Below, piece after piece: positions 46,246 through 54,466 of a DNA stretch of 64,000 nt. Numbering within the stretch: position 1 is the first letter of the stretch; every line of letters starts with the position of its first letter. The DNA comes from Paenibacillus gyeongsangnamensis (lineage in GTDB: Bacteria; Bacillota; Bacilli; Paenibacillales; NBRC-103111). Location: assembly GCF_027533625.1 (NCBI RefSeq), contig NZ_JAQAGZ010000005.1, forward strand, positions 186,001 through 250,000, read 5' to 3'. A program made the position numbers and the translations under genes. Below the pieces are notes generated by a model that had not been told where the DNA came from, ran no database searches, and saw nothing but the letters and a program-made list of their open reading frames with translations.

Positions 46246-46272
46246 TCCTTGGATCGGAAGCTCGGTCTTCTT
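46226..46272 (+). terminator. bidirectional terminator between convergent genes
   Basis: AAGAAGACCGAG / CTCGGTCTTCTT form a 12-bp stem that overlaps the last codons of the AraC gene, with A and T runs on the two sides. It serves both the AraC gene and the convergent SEC-C gene. Confidence 0.85.
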
Positions 46273-46283
46273 CGGTTGAACGC

Positions 46284-46943
46284 TTATTCTTTCTCTTGGG
46301 AGCCGCCGTTCTTGCCGTACAACAATTGCTGGAAGTAGGCTTGGGCCTCCTGAATCGTCTCGAATTTGTTGGATTCGAGCTGTTTGGTCAGATCCCGCAT
46401 CGCGCGCTCCACGCTTAACTGGTCCGGCTCGCCGTTAGCGGAAGGATCCGCCGCTTCCCGTACGGCAAAACCGGCATCCTGCGCCGCTTCCAGAATCTTC
46501 TGCGCCCGCTGCGAGATGGTTCCGGGGGAGACTTCATATTTTTCAGCCAAATGCGACTGGGTCACTTCCGGCATGCCGTAGAGCGTCGCTATCGAATATT
46601 CGATGGCCGCCTGCATCACACCGGCTTTGCGGATTTGCGGCATTTCCCGCGTCGAATACATCAGCCACAGCTGGAGCGCTTTCTCAATGACGGACGTCTC
46701 ATAGCTGTCTTTCATCCGGTTGAGCAAATCCTGCGCCGTCTCGCGGTACTGCGGAGTTCCCCACGGCGCGTTCTCGAGGAGCGATGTCAGCATTCTTTCG
46801 CCGTTCGCCCGCGAGGCTTCGACCACTTCCGGGTCCGGCAGCAGCCGAATGATCCCGGAGGCGTTGTCCAGCGGCAGACAGCAGTGTTTATACTTTTTCC
46901 CGCTGCCGCAGGGGCAGGCGTCGTTTCTTCCAACTTTTTTCAT
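46284..46943 (-). CDS. SEC-C motif protein with helix-turn-helix-like segment
   Basis: 219 residues starting [22 protein letters not shown], an N-terminal SEC-C zinc motif that binds metal through CPCGSG and CC. The middle is helical; VTQSHLAEKYEVSPGTISQRAQKIL (about 125-150) looks like a helix-turn-helix of the cyclin/TFIIB-like type. The C-terminal 60 residues are charged (RAMRDLTKQLESNKFETI). A role in nucleic-acid or protein binding is likely but unproven. A single-gene unit, convergent with the AraC gene. Confidence 0.85.
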   Translation of the reverse strand: MKKVGRNDACPCGSGKKYKHCCLPLDNASGIIRLLPDPEVVEASRANGERMLTSLLENAPWGTPQYRETAQDLLNRMKDSYETSVIEKALQLWLMYSTREMPQIRKAGVMQAAIEYSIATLYGMPEVTQSHLAEKYEVSPGTISQRAQKILEAAQDAGFAVREAADPSANGEPDQLSVERAMRDLTKQLESNKFETIQEAQAYFQQLLYGKNGGSQEKE

Positions 46944-47201
46944 GGCTATTGTTCAGTCCAATCTGTAGATTCATGTACTCTTATTATATCCCTCCTTCGC
47001 CGTAAAACCAAGCCTTCCTGCCCGAATTCCGGCAAAAAACGACAAAAAACACATTTCATGCTTAATTTTTGGCCGCACTGCCTTTTAAAAAACACATAAC
47101 ACAGTAAATTAGCACATAGCAAAGTAAGTTACCCCATTGAGCATGCACCTCGGCTGATATAAAATGACTCAAAAGACGATAAATTTAGGAGGATTTACCT
47201 A

Positions 47202-48248
47202 ATGACCCTGTCCTTGATTCAAGTTGGCGTAGGCGGCTTCGGCCGAGCCTGGTTAAAATCTATCGCAGCTCATCCGGAATACCGCATGGCGGCGCTGGTG
47301 GATTTGTCCGAAGAGGCCGTTAACGAGGCCCGGACCATCCTGCAGGACCAGGGCATCCCTGCGTTCGGAACGCTGGAAGAGGCGCTGGGGGCCGTCTCGG
47401 CGGATGCCGTACTGATCGTTACGCCGCCGCGGACGCATGTGGCTTTGGCGCTGAAGGCGCTGGAGGCCGGGTTGCACGTGCTGACCGAGAAGCCGTTATC
47501 CTACTCGATCGAGGAAGCGATGACCCTTTACGAGAAGCGCTCGGTCTACGGCAAGCAGGTGGTGGTGAACCAGAACTACCGCTGGAGTGCTCCGATCGGC
47601 GCCGTCAAGCGGGCGCTGGACGACGGTATAATAGGAGACCCCGCTTACGTGGAGTGGAGCTTCCGCCGGCTGCACAATGTCCGCCGCGGAACGTGGCGCG
47701 TCTCCTCGCCTGATATTCTGTTTACCGATGTAAGCGTTCACCATTTTGATCTGATGCGGTATTTGCTTGGTTCCGACCCGATATCGGTCTGCGCGCAGGG
47801 CTTCCGTCCGTCCTGGACCTGGTGCGAGGGGAGCATGGTGAACGGAGCGTTCTTCGAGTTCCCGGGAGGCATCCGGGTCAATTATTTCGGCAGCCTGGAG
47901 GAAACGGGTTCGCTGACGCCATGGAACGGCAATTTCCGGATTACGGGCAGCGAAGGCGCCGTCGAGCTGACGGAAGATGTGCCATACGTGGTGAGAAGGG
48001 ACGGGAGCCGGGAGGAGCTTGCGCTTCCGGACGGCACGGCCGAGAGCAAAAAGGTTACGCTGGATATGTTCAAGGATGCCGTCCTGGAGGGAACGAAGGC
48101 CGCTACGGATATTACCGATAATATCAGGACGTTCCTGATGGTCAGCGGCGCCATTGAATCGGCCCGTACGCAGCGCTGGGTCACCTACCGGTTCCCCGAA
48201 AGCGCGGGTGCCGGGGAAGCGGCTGTCTCCGGGGCGGAAAGCGAGTGA
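47202..48248 (+). CDS. Gfo/Idh/MocA family oxidoreductase
   Basis: 348 residues, AGGAGGATT before the ATG. Rossmann N-terminus SLIQVGVGGFGRAWLKSIA with a complete GxGxxG, VLIVTPPRTHVALALKALEAG and HVLTEKPLSYS with the catalytic EKP lysine. The second domain has FTDVSVHHFDLMRYLLG, with the DxxxHxxD catalytic/ligand residues. A sugar or inositol-like dehydrogenase is likely. It is followed seven bases later by a parallel beta-helix protein, and the pair probably handles one polysaccharide or uronate. Confidence 0.92.
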   Translation: MTLSLIQVGVGGFGRAWLKSIAAHPEYRMAALVDLSEEAVNEARTILQDQGIPAFGTLEEALGAVSADAVLIVTPPRTHVALALKALEAGLHVLTEKPLSYSIEEAMTLYEKRSVYGKQVVVNQNYRWSAPIGAVKRALDDGIIGDPAYVEWSFRRLHNVRRGTWRVSSPDILFTDVSVHHFDLMRYLLGSDPISVCAQGFRPSWTWCEGSMVNGAFFEFPGGIRVNYFGSLEETGSLTPWNGNFRITGSEGAVELTEDVPYVVRRDGSREELALPDGTAESKKVTLDMFKDAVLEGTKAATDITDNIRTFLMVSGAIESARTQRWVTYRFPESAGAGEAAVSGAESE

Positions 48249-48255
48249 CAGGGTC

Positions 48256-50151
48256 ATGACAAAGGCAATGAACGAGATGGGGCCTGCCAATGACCAGGCC
48301 TGCGACTTCGGACGAATCGCTCTGCGGCATCCGGCGCTGCGGCAGGAGACCGGCCGGCCCGCGGTGCTGGCGGCGGGAGAAGCTCCGCCTTCCATCTGGA
48401 TCAAGGCGGAGCTCTCGCTCGGCGTATCGGCGGAGCTAGTGCATGTGAAGACGGGACAAGTGAAGGCGCGGGCCGGCGAAGGGCCGATCCCGGCAGGAGA
48501 GGAGCGGATCGTCGCGTTCCCTGAAGAGGCGGCTCAGGCTGAAGGCCTGTATGAAATCCGTCTCGTGCTCAGCATTCCCGGGAGAGCCCCGGTGCAGGAT
48601 GCGTTCTCGTTTACCGTAGGCGAGGAAGGGGCGCGGGCGGCCTATTTGGACACGGACGGAACGCTGGTTTATGTGCCGGATGCGAAGGGTAACCGGATTC
48701 CGGATTTTTCCCGCTGCGGCTACATGGGCGGCGGCGTACCGCTGCCTGACGTGCCTGTGAAGCTTACGCTCGGTCCTTCTGGGGAAGGCGACGATACGGC
48801 AAGAATTCAGGAGGCGATCGACCGGTTGTCGCTGATGCCGCCCGGACCGGACGGGTTCCGCGGGGCGCTGCTTCTGCGGCGGGGCTTCTACCGGATAGCG
48901 GGTACGCTGTATATCCGGACCGGCGGCGTCGTGCTGCGGGGCGAAGGGCAGGAAGCGGACGGCACCGTGCTTCACGCCGTTGGAGCGGGCCGAAGGGATA
49001 TGCTCCGCATCGAGGGCGCCGGGGAACCCGTGATATCCGCCGACGCGTTTGCGGAAATTACGGATTTGTACGTTCCGTCCGGGGCCGAAACGTTCCATGT
49101 GGCGGACGCCGGATCGTTTGCCGTAGGGGATACGGTGGCCGTTATCCGGCGCGGGAATGCGGAGTGGATTTCGGCGATCGGCATGGACTCGATCACCCCG
49201 CGGCCGAAGGCTGGGGGGACGAAGCAGTGGGAGCCGTTCGACCTGAAATTCGACCGGGTCATTAGGGAAATCTGCGGCAGCCGCATCACGGTGGACGCTC
49301 CAATCACTTGCGCCATCGAGCATCGTTGGGGCAGCGGGGCTCTCGCGCGCTATGATGATTCGGGGCGCATCGAACAAGTGGGCGTGGAGAACCTGCGGGT
49401 GGAATCCGACTTCGACCCGTCGGTAACGGATACCCAGGTGGACGGCAAGCCGGGTGGCGCGGCCTACTTCGCGGATGAAAACCACTTGGTGAATTTCGTT
49501 GTTCTGAACCATGTGAAGCATGCTTGGGTGAGGGATGTGACCGGCTTCCATCTGGATCATTCGCTCGTTACGATCGATCGGCATGCGAAGTGGGTCATCG
49601 TGCAAGACTGCAAGGTCCGGGAGATGGTCAGCATCATTACCGGCGGTCGGCGCTACGCCTTTCATGTAACGGGTCAGCTGTCGCTCGTGCAGCGCTGCGA
49701 TGTGGAGACGGCCCGTCATGCGTTTGTATTCAATGCCAGAGTTTGCGGTCCGAACGTCTTCCTGGACTGCGAATCCCGGATCGATTTCAACGCCAGCGAG
49801 CCGCATCACCGCTGGTCGGTCGGCGGCCTGTTCGATTGCGTTAAGGCGCCGATCTACATCCGCGACCGCGGCTGGATGGGCAGCGGGCACGGCTGGGCGG
49901 GAGCGAACTACGTTGCGTGGAACACGGAAGGCGAGCTGACCCTTCAGCAGCCCCCGACCGCGCAAAATTATGCGGTCGGACATGTCGGGAAGCAGACGCC
50001 GCCGTTCCTTCCCAACGAGCACGATATGCGGCCGCGGCAGGACGGACATTGGGACAGGTACGGCGTTCATGTCGAGCCGCGGAGCTTGTATTTGCAGCAA
50101 CTAAAGGAACGGATGGGCGAGGACGCCGGGAACGGTGTGATCAGGCGGTAA
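48256..50151 (+). CDS. right-handed parallel beta-helix protein (pectate-lyase-like)
   Basis: 631 residues from ATG 48256, seven bases after the oxidoreductase stop; the ribosome binding site is weak, so translation may be coupled. Residues 1-140 form an Ig-like region (IWIKAELSLGV ... YEIRLVLSIPGRAP). From about 170 a Pectate_lyase_3-type beta-helix begins (DDTARIQEAIDRLS, GALLLRRGFYRIAGTLYIRTGGVVLRGEGQ), continuing through HLDHSLVTIDRHAKWVIVQDCKVREM. No signal peptide is seen, odd for a polysaccharide lyase. Enzymatic activity on a uronan or related glycan is an inference from fold alone. Confidence 0.8.
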   Translation: MTKAMNEMGPANDQACDFGRIALRHPALRQETGRPAVLAAGEAPPSIWIKAELSLGVSAELVHVKTGQVKARAGEGPIPAGEERIVAFPEEAAQAEGLYEIRLVLSIPGRAPVQDAFSFTVGEEGARAAYLDTDGTLVYVPDAKGNRIPDFSRCGYMGGGVPLPDVPVKLTLGPSGEGDDTARIQEAIDRLSLMPPGPDGFRGALLLRRGFYRIAGTLYIRTGGVVLRGEGQEADGTVLHAVGAGRRDMLRIEGAGEPVISADAFAEITDLYVPSGAETFHVADAGSFAVGDTVAVIRRGNAEWISAIGMDSITPRPKAGGTKQWEPFDLKFDRVIREICGSRITVDAPITCAIEHRWGSGALARYDDSGRIEQVGVENLRVESDFDPSVTDTQVDGKPGGAAYFADENHLVNFVVLNHVKHAWVRDVTGFHLDHSLVTIDRHAKWVIVQDCKVREMVSIITGGRRYAFHVTGQLSLVQRCDVETARHAFVFNARVCGPNVFLDCESRIDFNASEPHHRWSVGGLFDCVKAPIYIRDRGWMGSGHGWAGANYVAWNTEGELTLQQPPTAQNYAVGHVGKQTPPFLPNEHDMRPRQDGHWDRYGVHVEPRSLYLQQLKERMGEDAGNGVIRR

Positions 50152-50271
50152 AGCTAGGAGGGCCGCGATGTTTTAGACCGCCGTCATGCAACGCCACACC
50201 GCGCGCCGGATGTCCGGCCGCTTCAGCCGCAGGCTTTTTACAATACGAACGGCGGCGCGCGTGCGCACCAG

Positions 50272-50298
50272 GCCCTGCTCTTTGGAGCGGGGCTTTTT
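50272..50298 (+). terminator. intrinsic terminator
   Basis: GCCCTGCTC / GAGCGGGGC (one G-T pair) with a TTTG loop, followed by five T. The 120 bp between the beta-helix stop and this hairpin hold no gene. Confidence 0.8.
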
Positions 50299-50426
50299 GT
50301 TACTGCAGGGCTTACATTTCTTGTGCGGAATCTCTTGCCTGGGTTCGGGGCAACCGCTAGAATAAAGGACGAACGACGAAGTGATGGATGAGCTTCTTGT
50401 TCAACTCTGGATACGGGAGCAGCTCG

Positions 50427-50942
50427 ATGAAAAAGCAGGTCTTCCTTATCATACTTATCTTGTGCGCGACGATCTTAACGCTTTGGAATCATAAGGGAAA
50501 GCCTCAGGAGGTATGGGCGAAGATTGGCCAGCCGGCCCCGCCTTTCCGCCTATCGCTTCTTAACGGACAAGCGTACACGCTGAAGCCGGGAGAAGGTAAG
50601 CCGATGATTATTAATTTTTGGGCTTCTTGGTGTGAGCCGTGCAAGGAGGAAATGCCAGCATTGTCGGCCATATACGAAACTTATCGGGATCAGATCGAGC
50701 TCGTGGCCGTCACAGGTAAAGACGAAGCGTCAGCGGTGAATGCCTTCGTTAGAGAATATAAGATTCCTTTTCCCGTACTGCTGGATCCCGGGACTGAGGC
50801 GGCGGAGGCTTATCGCATCGTACAAATTCCGACGACTTATCTGGTGAACAAGGAAGGCATAATTACCGAGCGAATCCTTGGTCCGACCGATTCTGCAGCG
50901 TTGCAGAATAAAATAAAGCTCCTGCTGCAGCAAGAACGATAA
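50427..50942 (+). CDS. membrane-anchored thiol-disulfide oxidoreductase (ResA/TlpA-like)
   Basis: 171 residues from ATG 50427 (GGGAG upstream). An N-terminal membrane helix (VFLIILILCATILTLW) anchors a thioredoxin-fold AhpC/TSA/TlpA domain outside the membrane. The active site is Cys69-Glu-Pro-Cys72 in NFWASWCEPCKEEMP, identical to ResA-type CEPC, and the cis-Pro region is IVQIPTTYLVNKEGI. Such proteins reduce apocytochrome c or spore-related thiols. No cytochrome or ccd genes are adjacent. Confidence 0.92.
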   Translation: MKKQVFLIILILCATILTLWNHKGKPQEVWAKIGQPAPPFRLSLLNGQAYTLKPGEGKPMIINFWASWCEPCKEEMPALSAIYETYRDQIELVAVTGKDEASAVNAFVREYKIPFPVLLDPGTEAAEAYRIVQIPTTYLVNKEGIITERILGPTDSAALQNKIKLLLQQER

Positions 50943-51066
50943 GTGGGAACATGGGGATGCTCGGCCGTTTAAGTGGGAAGCTTGCCGCGGAGAGAGGTTA
51001 CCAGGTACTATTAGGGCGCGTAAGGATTTGAATACCGATTAGCCGACGATAATAGCAAAGAGAGAG

Positions 51067-51118
51067 AAGAGGGCAGAGGTATGGGGAAGCTGTTGAACCC
51101 CATACCCCTGCCCTCTTT
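51067..51118 (+). terminator. large hairpin downstream of the thioredoxin-like gene
   Basis: AAGAGGGCAG...TATGGGG pairs with CCCCATA...CTGCCCTCTT around AAGCTGTTGAA. The stem is long, but the T tract is short (TTTAT), so it may be a terminator or a structured element at the edge of the repeat region. Confidence 0.6.
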
Positions 51119-51149
51119 ATGCTCAAACGTATGGGTTTCCGAAGCAAAA

Positions 51150-51540
51150 AGGACCTAGTGGAACCTAGGTTCAGTACCGTATGCGACCGCCATGTGACGG
51201 GCTATAGTGAACTTCCGGGTACATGGGGGGCCCCAGGTTCACTAGTAACGAACGGAGGATCACTACAGCCCGCAAACCGGCCGATGGCCTGTCGTTAGTG
51301 AATCCAGGGTCGCTACTAAGGAACCTGGGTTCACTAACGGAACGTCAGACGCACCATGTGACGGGCTATAGTGAACTTCCGAGTACATGGAAGGACCTAG
51401 GATCACTCAGCGATAACGAACGGTAGGGGGACTACCGCCCAGGTTCCGAAGGAACTCCCGTTACCCCGTAAAACGGCCGAAGGCCGGGCATTAGTGAAGG
51501 CAGGTTCTCCACAGCTCAGTGGAACCTATCTTCACTACCC
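51150..51540. repeat. cluster of degenerate palindromic motifs plus a 37-bp direct repeat
   Basis: About 390 bp without a gene, filled with variants of the half-palindromes TAGTGAAC and GTTCACTA around CCTAGG or CCAGG (for example GGAACCTAGGTTCAGTA at 51160-51176, CCCAGGTTCACTAG at 51232-51245, TTAGTGAATCCAGGGTCG at 51295-51312, GGAACCTGGGTTCACTAA at 51320-51337). A 37-bp unit bounded by CCATGT and ACATGG occurs at 51190-51226 and again at 51354-51390 with one mismatch, and each copy is followed by diverged homologous sequence containing TAACGAACGG. No protein frame is credible here. Confidence 0.8.
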
Positions 51541-51573
51541 GGCCATGTTATAGCATGCTGAGGCTAAGAGCCG

Positions 51574-52863
51574 CTAATTCAAATTCAAATAGCGCGCCGT
51601 TTCCGTGCGGTATGCCCCCAATGCCGGCACGATGCCCGCCGCTAGACCCAGCAGGCCTACGGCAGCGATGACGGTGAGCAGACTCCAATCGTAGGTGTAG
51701 GCGACGGTAATGGAGCTCTGTGCGCCGATGTAATAGGAGAGAGCGCCGGATAATACGGCGCCGAGCGCAATGCCGCCGATACATCCGAGCGAAACCACCA
51801 GCAGCGATTCGAGCATCACGATCGACAGGACGCTGTTTCTTCCGGCGCCCAGCGCACGCAGAATGGACACGGTACGGCGCCGCTCCAGGGTGGAGCCGTA
51901 CAAGGCCAGGACGATCGTGAGTCCCGCCATGCCGAGGACGACATAGCTGATGTATTTCAGGACGGCTTCGCCGCTGCCTATCATATCGAACAGCTTGGCA
52001 ATGACTTGGCCCGGGAATACGGCCTGCGCATCCTTGGTCTGATTGATCTCCTGATACAGCTTCATCAGATCGATATAGCTTTTCGGTTTGATCAGCGCGG
52101 CGGTCACACCGAGAGCTTCATCGTGGTCATCCCCGTCGTGTCCATCCGCGGCCGGCTTACCGTTCCCGGTAGGCACGGAATTCCCGGAGGGACTGCCTTC
52201 ATGATGGTCTCCGTGCTCATGGCTGACCCAATAGCTGTCCATGCTTACATAAACGCCTTGATCCGATGGAGCGGAGACACGGCGCAGAATGCCGACAACG
52301 GTGTAAGGATTCTGATCATGCGTGTGGTCTTCCTCAAGCGATCGGGCCACGCCATGGCCGGAAATAAAGGTGTCGCCGACGCGTAGCCCGGTTTCCTTCG
52401 CTACCTTGGCACCGATCACCGCTTCGAACGGCTTCTCGAAGATCCGCCCGGAAGCCAGCTGGAAATAAGGAGGGTCCACCGGCGTCCCCTTGAGAGTAAA
52501 GAAACGGGGGCTCGTTCCTACGATACGGAACCCTTTATAATTGTCCCCCAGGGCAAACGGCACAGCCAGCGTAACGCGGGGGTCCTGCTCCAACGACTGG
52601 TAGTAGCCGAGAGAAATATTGGCCAGCGGGTTATCCATCATAAAAATCGTATTGAAGACCAACTGGTTTGCGCTGCCTTTGGAGCCGACGATCATCCCGA
52701 AGGGCTCGCTAGCCTTCACAATCCCCTGCTTGATGCCTCCGGAAAGGAGCAGAATGCTGAGCGTCATGGCGATGCCGACGGACACGACGATGACGGTAAT
52801 CAAGGTTTGAATACGGCGGTTGATGAGATTGCGCCAAGCCATATAGAGTAAAGACATGCTCAA
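51574..52863 (-). CDS. MacB/FtsX-type ABC transporter permease with His-rich loop
   Basis: 429 residues with the four-helix MacB layout: helix 1 near 20-42 (TLITVIVVSVGIAMTLSILLL), a large extracytoplasmic domain (about 45-300), then three helices at about 310-335, 355-385 and 395-420. The extracytoplasmic domain contains a His/Asp/Gly-rich stretch at 215-248 (HEHGDHHEG ... DGHDGDDHDEA) and a further HTHDQ near 180, which look metal-binding. It partners the ATPase whose start overlaps its own by four bases. Transport or mechanotransmission of a metal- or lipoprotein-linked substrate is inferred. Confidence 0.88.
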   Translation of the reverse strand: MSMSLLYMAWRNLINRRIQTLITVIVVSVGIAMTLSILLLSGGIKQGIVKASEPFGMIVGSKGSANQLVFNTIFMMDNPLANISLGYYQSLEQDPRVTLAVPFALGDNYKGFRIVGTSPRFFTLKGTPVDPPYFQLASGRIFEKPFEAVIGAKVAKETGLRVGDTFISGHGVARSLEEDHTHDQNPYTVVGILRRVSAPSDQGVYVSMDSYWVSHEHGDHHEGSPSGNSVPTGNGKPAADGHDGDDHDEALGVTAALIKPKSYIDLMKLYQEINQTKDAQAVFPGQVIAKLFDMIGSGEAVLKYISYVVLGMAGLTIVLALYGSTLERRRTVSILRALGAGRNSVLSIVMLESLLVVSLGCIGGIALGAVLSGALSYYIGAQSSITVAYTYDWSLLTVIAAVGLLGLAAGIVPALGAYRTETARYLNLN

Positions 52864-53543
52864 CCGACCTCTTTTCCTGCATCTGAAATATCCCGAAGGT
52901 TCACGATCCGCTCCAGCCGGCCGGCTAATTCAAGGTCGTGAGTGCACAGCAGGAGCGCCGCGCCGTTGGCGCGGCAGACCTCGACCAGCAAAGAGAATAC
53001 TTGCGAGGCATGGTGAACATCCAGGCTGGCTGTCGGTTCATCGGCCAGTACGAGAGAAGGACGGTTGGCTAGCGCCCTGGCGATGGATACGCGCTGCTGC
53101 TCTCCGCTGCTGAGCTGCGACGGCTTGTGATGGAGCCGATGCTCGAGCCCTACCTGCGTGAGAAGCTCGGAGGCGCGCTTTCTCTGCTCCCGCCTTGGAA
53201 CTATGCCGCCGAATCGCATGGCGGCCAGCACATTCTCCAGCGCCGTGAATCCGGGCAGCAGGTTGAAGCTCTGGAACACATAGCCGATATGGCGCGCGCG
53301 GAAACGGTCCAGCTCTGGTTCAGGGAGCTGATCGAGCTGCTGCTCCAGAATGCGGATCGTTCCTGCAGTAGGCCGAATGATCCCCGCAATAATATTCAGC
53401 AGCGTACTTTTCCCGGAACCGCTCGGCCCGATCAGGGCGACCCGTTCTCCGGCATCCATGCGAAAGCTCTCAATGGAGAGAACATCGACGAACTCGTTCC
53501 CGGGCAGTCGGTAGGATTTAGTGACGTGTTCCAGATCAAGCAT
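52860..53543 (-). CDS. MacB/LolD-type ABC transporter ATP-binding protein
   Basis: 227 residues. Walker A GPSGSGKSTLL, Q-loop YVFQSFNLLPGFTALENV, signature LSSGEQQRVSIARALA, Walker B LVLADEPTASLD, and switch His in LLCTHDLEL. The type is that of LolD/MacB/FtsE ATPases, which work with FtsX-like permeases such as the next gene. Both its start and its stop overlap neighbours (one base with the lipoprotein stop, four bases with the permease start), so all three are tightly co-translated. Confidence 0.93.
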   Translation of the reverse strand: MLDLEHVTKSYRLPGNEFVDVLSIESFRMDAGERVALIGPSGSGKSTLLNIIAGIIRPTAGTIRILEQQLDQLPEPELDRFRARHIGYVFQSFNLLPGFTALENVLAAMRFGGIVPRREQRKRASELLTQVGLEHRLHHKPSQLSSGEQQRVSIARALANRPSLVLADEPTASLDVHHASQVFSLLVEVCRANGAALLLCTHDLELAGRLERIVNLRDISDAGKEVG

Positions 53544-54418
53544 TATTTCAGTACCTCCACTTTATCGGCCATGATGCGGACCAAGCTGACGAAGCCTGTC
53601 TTGTCGTCCGTCTGCGAGCCCACGCTTAAGGTGCCGGTTACCTTCACAGGATGGTCCGTCGGAGCGATGGCTTTATCCTTGGGCATGAAGACGACCACGA
53701 TGTCCTGCGGCCAATCCGCATCCGAAGAGCAAAAAGGGCAGATCGTCAGAGCGACCTTCGTCAGGACGAAGAAATCGACCTTGGCCGCAAGCGGCGGCGC
53801 CATGTACCCCGACATCTCGACTTTCTTTCCGTTCAGACCGTTTACTTTCTCCGAAAATTTGATTCCGCGCACCGTAACCTCCGAATACAGCTCCTGGAAT
53901 GTCAACGTGCCCGGCTTGCCGGCTTGCTTTACGATGTTTTCCTCGGCCTTCGCGGCGCTCCCGGCAGCTTCGGCTTGCTTGGCCGGGGGTTCCGCCTTGG
54001 CCGGCTGCCCGGATACCGGGGGCTGCGCCGGATCAGGCGGGGCTTGGTTAACGGGCGGAGCAGGTTTGGGGGACTCGGCAGATTTGGCGGCTGCGGGCGC
54101 AGGTTCCTTAGGTGCTTCCGTTCCATTCGCGGCAACCGAGCCGGAACGATCTGCAGGTGAAGCTGTTTTATCAGAAGAGATTTGCGGCTGGTCTGAAGCG
54201 ATTGGTTCCTGCGGCGGAGCGGGCTTCGCGGTTTCTTTCGCCTTCTCGCCGGCCTGCTTGGGAGCTTCGGTGCCGGACGCCGCCTGCGTCCCTTGAACGG
54301 ACAAATCAACCGCCCCCCCCGTAAGCGGGGGAGCCGGTTGATTGCATCCGGAAGCGAATAGCGTGAGGGCAGTCAAGCAGGCAGCCGAAACGAGCCTGCT
54401 GTTTACCTTTAACAGCAT
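53543..54418 (-). CDS. lipoprotein with Pro/Ala-rich linker and DUF3299-like domain
   Basis: 291 residues. The signal VSAACLTALTLFASGC has a lipobox with Cys25. Residues about 30-165 are a low-complexity Pro/Ala/Lys/Glu linker, long enough to span the cell wall. The C-terminal domain (about 168-291) has FSEKVNGLNGKKVEMSGYM-like strand, APPLAAKVDFFVLTK, Cys227-Pro-Phe-Cys230, and HPVKVTGTLSVGSQTDD, resembling DUF3299 proteins, which elsewhere sit beside MacB-like transporters. The CxxC could bind metal. Its stop overlaps the ATPase start. The alkaline phosphatase gene lies 48 bp upstream on the same strand. Confidence 0.75.
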   Translation of the reverse strand: MLLKVNSRLVSAACLTALTLFASGCNQPAPPLTGGAVDLSVQGTQAASGTEAPKQAGEKAKETAKPAPPQEPIASDQPQISSDKTASPADRSGSVAANGTEAPKEPAPAAAKSAESPKPAPPVNQAPPDPAQPPVSGQPAKAEPPAKQAEAAGSAAKAEENIVKQAGKPGTLTFQELYSEVTVRGIKFSEKVNGLNGKKVEMSGYMAPPLAAKVDFFVLTKVALTICPFCSSDADWPQDIVVVFMPKDKAIAPTDHPVKVTGTLSVGSQTDDKTGFVSLVRIMADKVEVLK

Positions 54419-54466
54419 AGGGAACGCCTCCAGTCTTCTAGGCTGTTGTGTGCCGGGCGAATCCGA

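Noticed and set aside
51150..51540. Possible CRISPR array
   Set aside because: Repeat units are irregular in spacing, occur in both orientations and vary in sequence; no cas genes are in the window.
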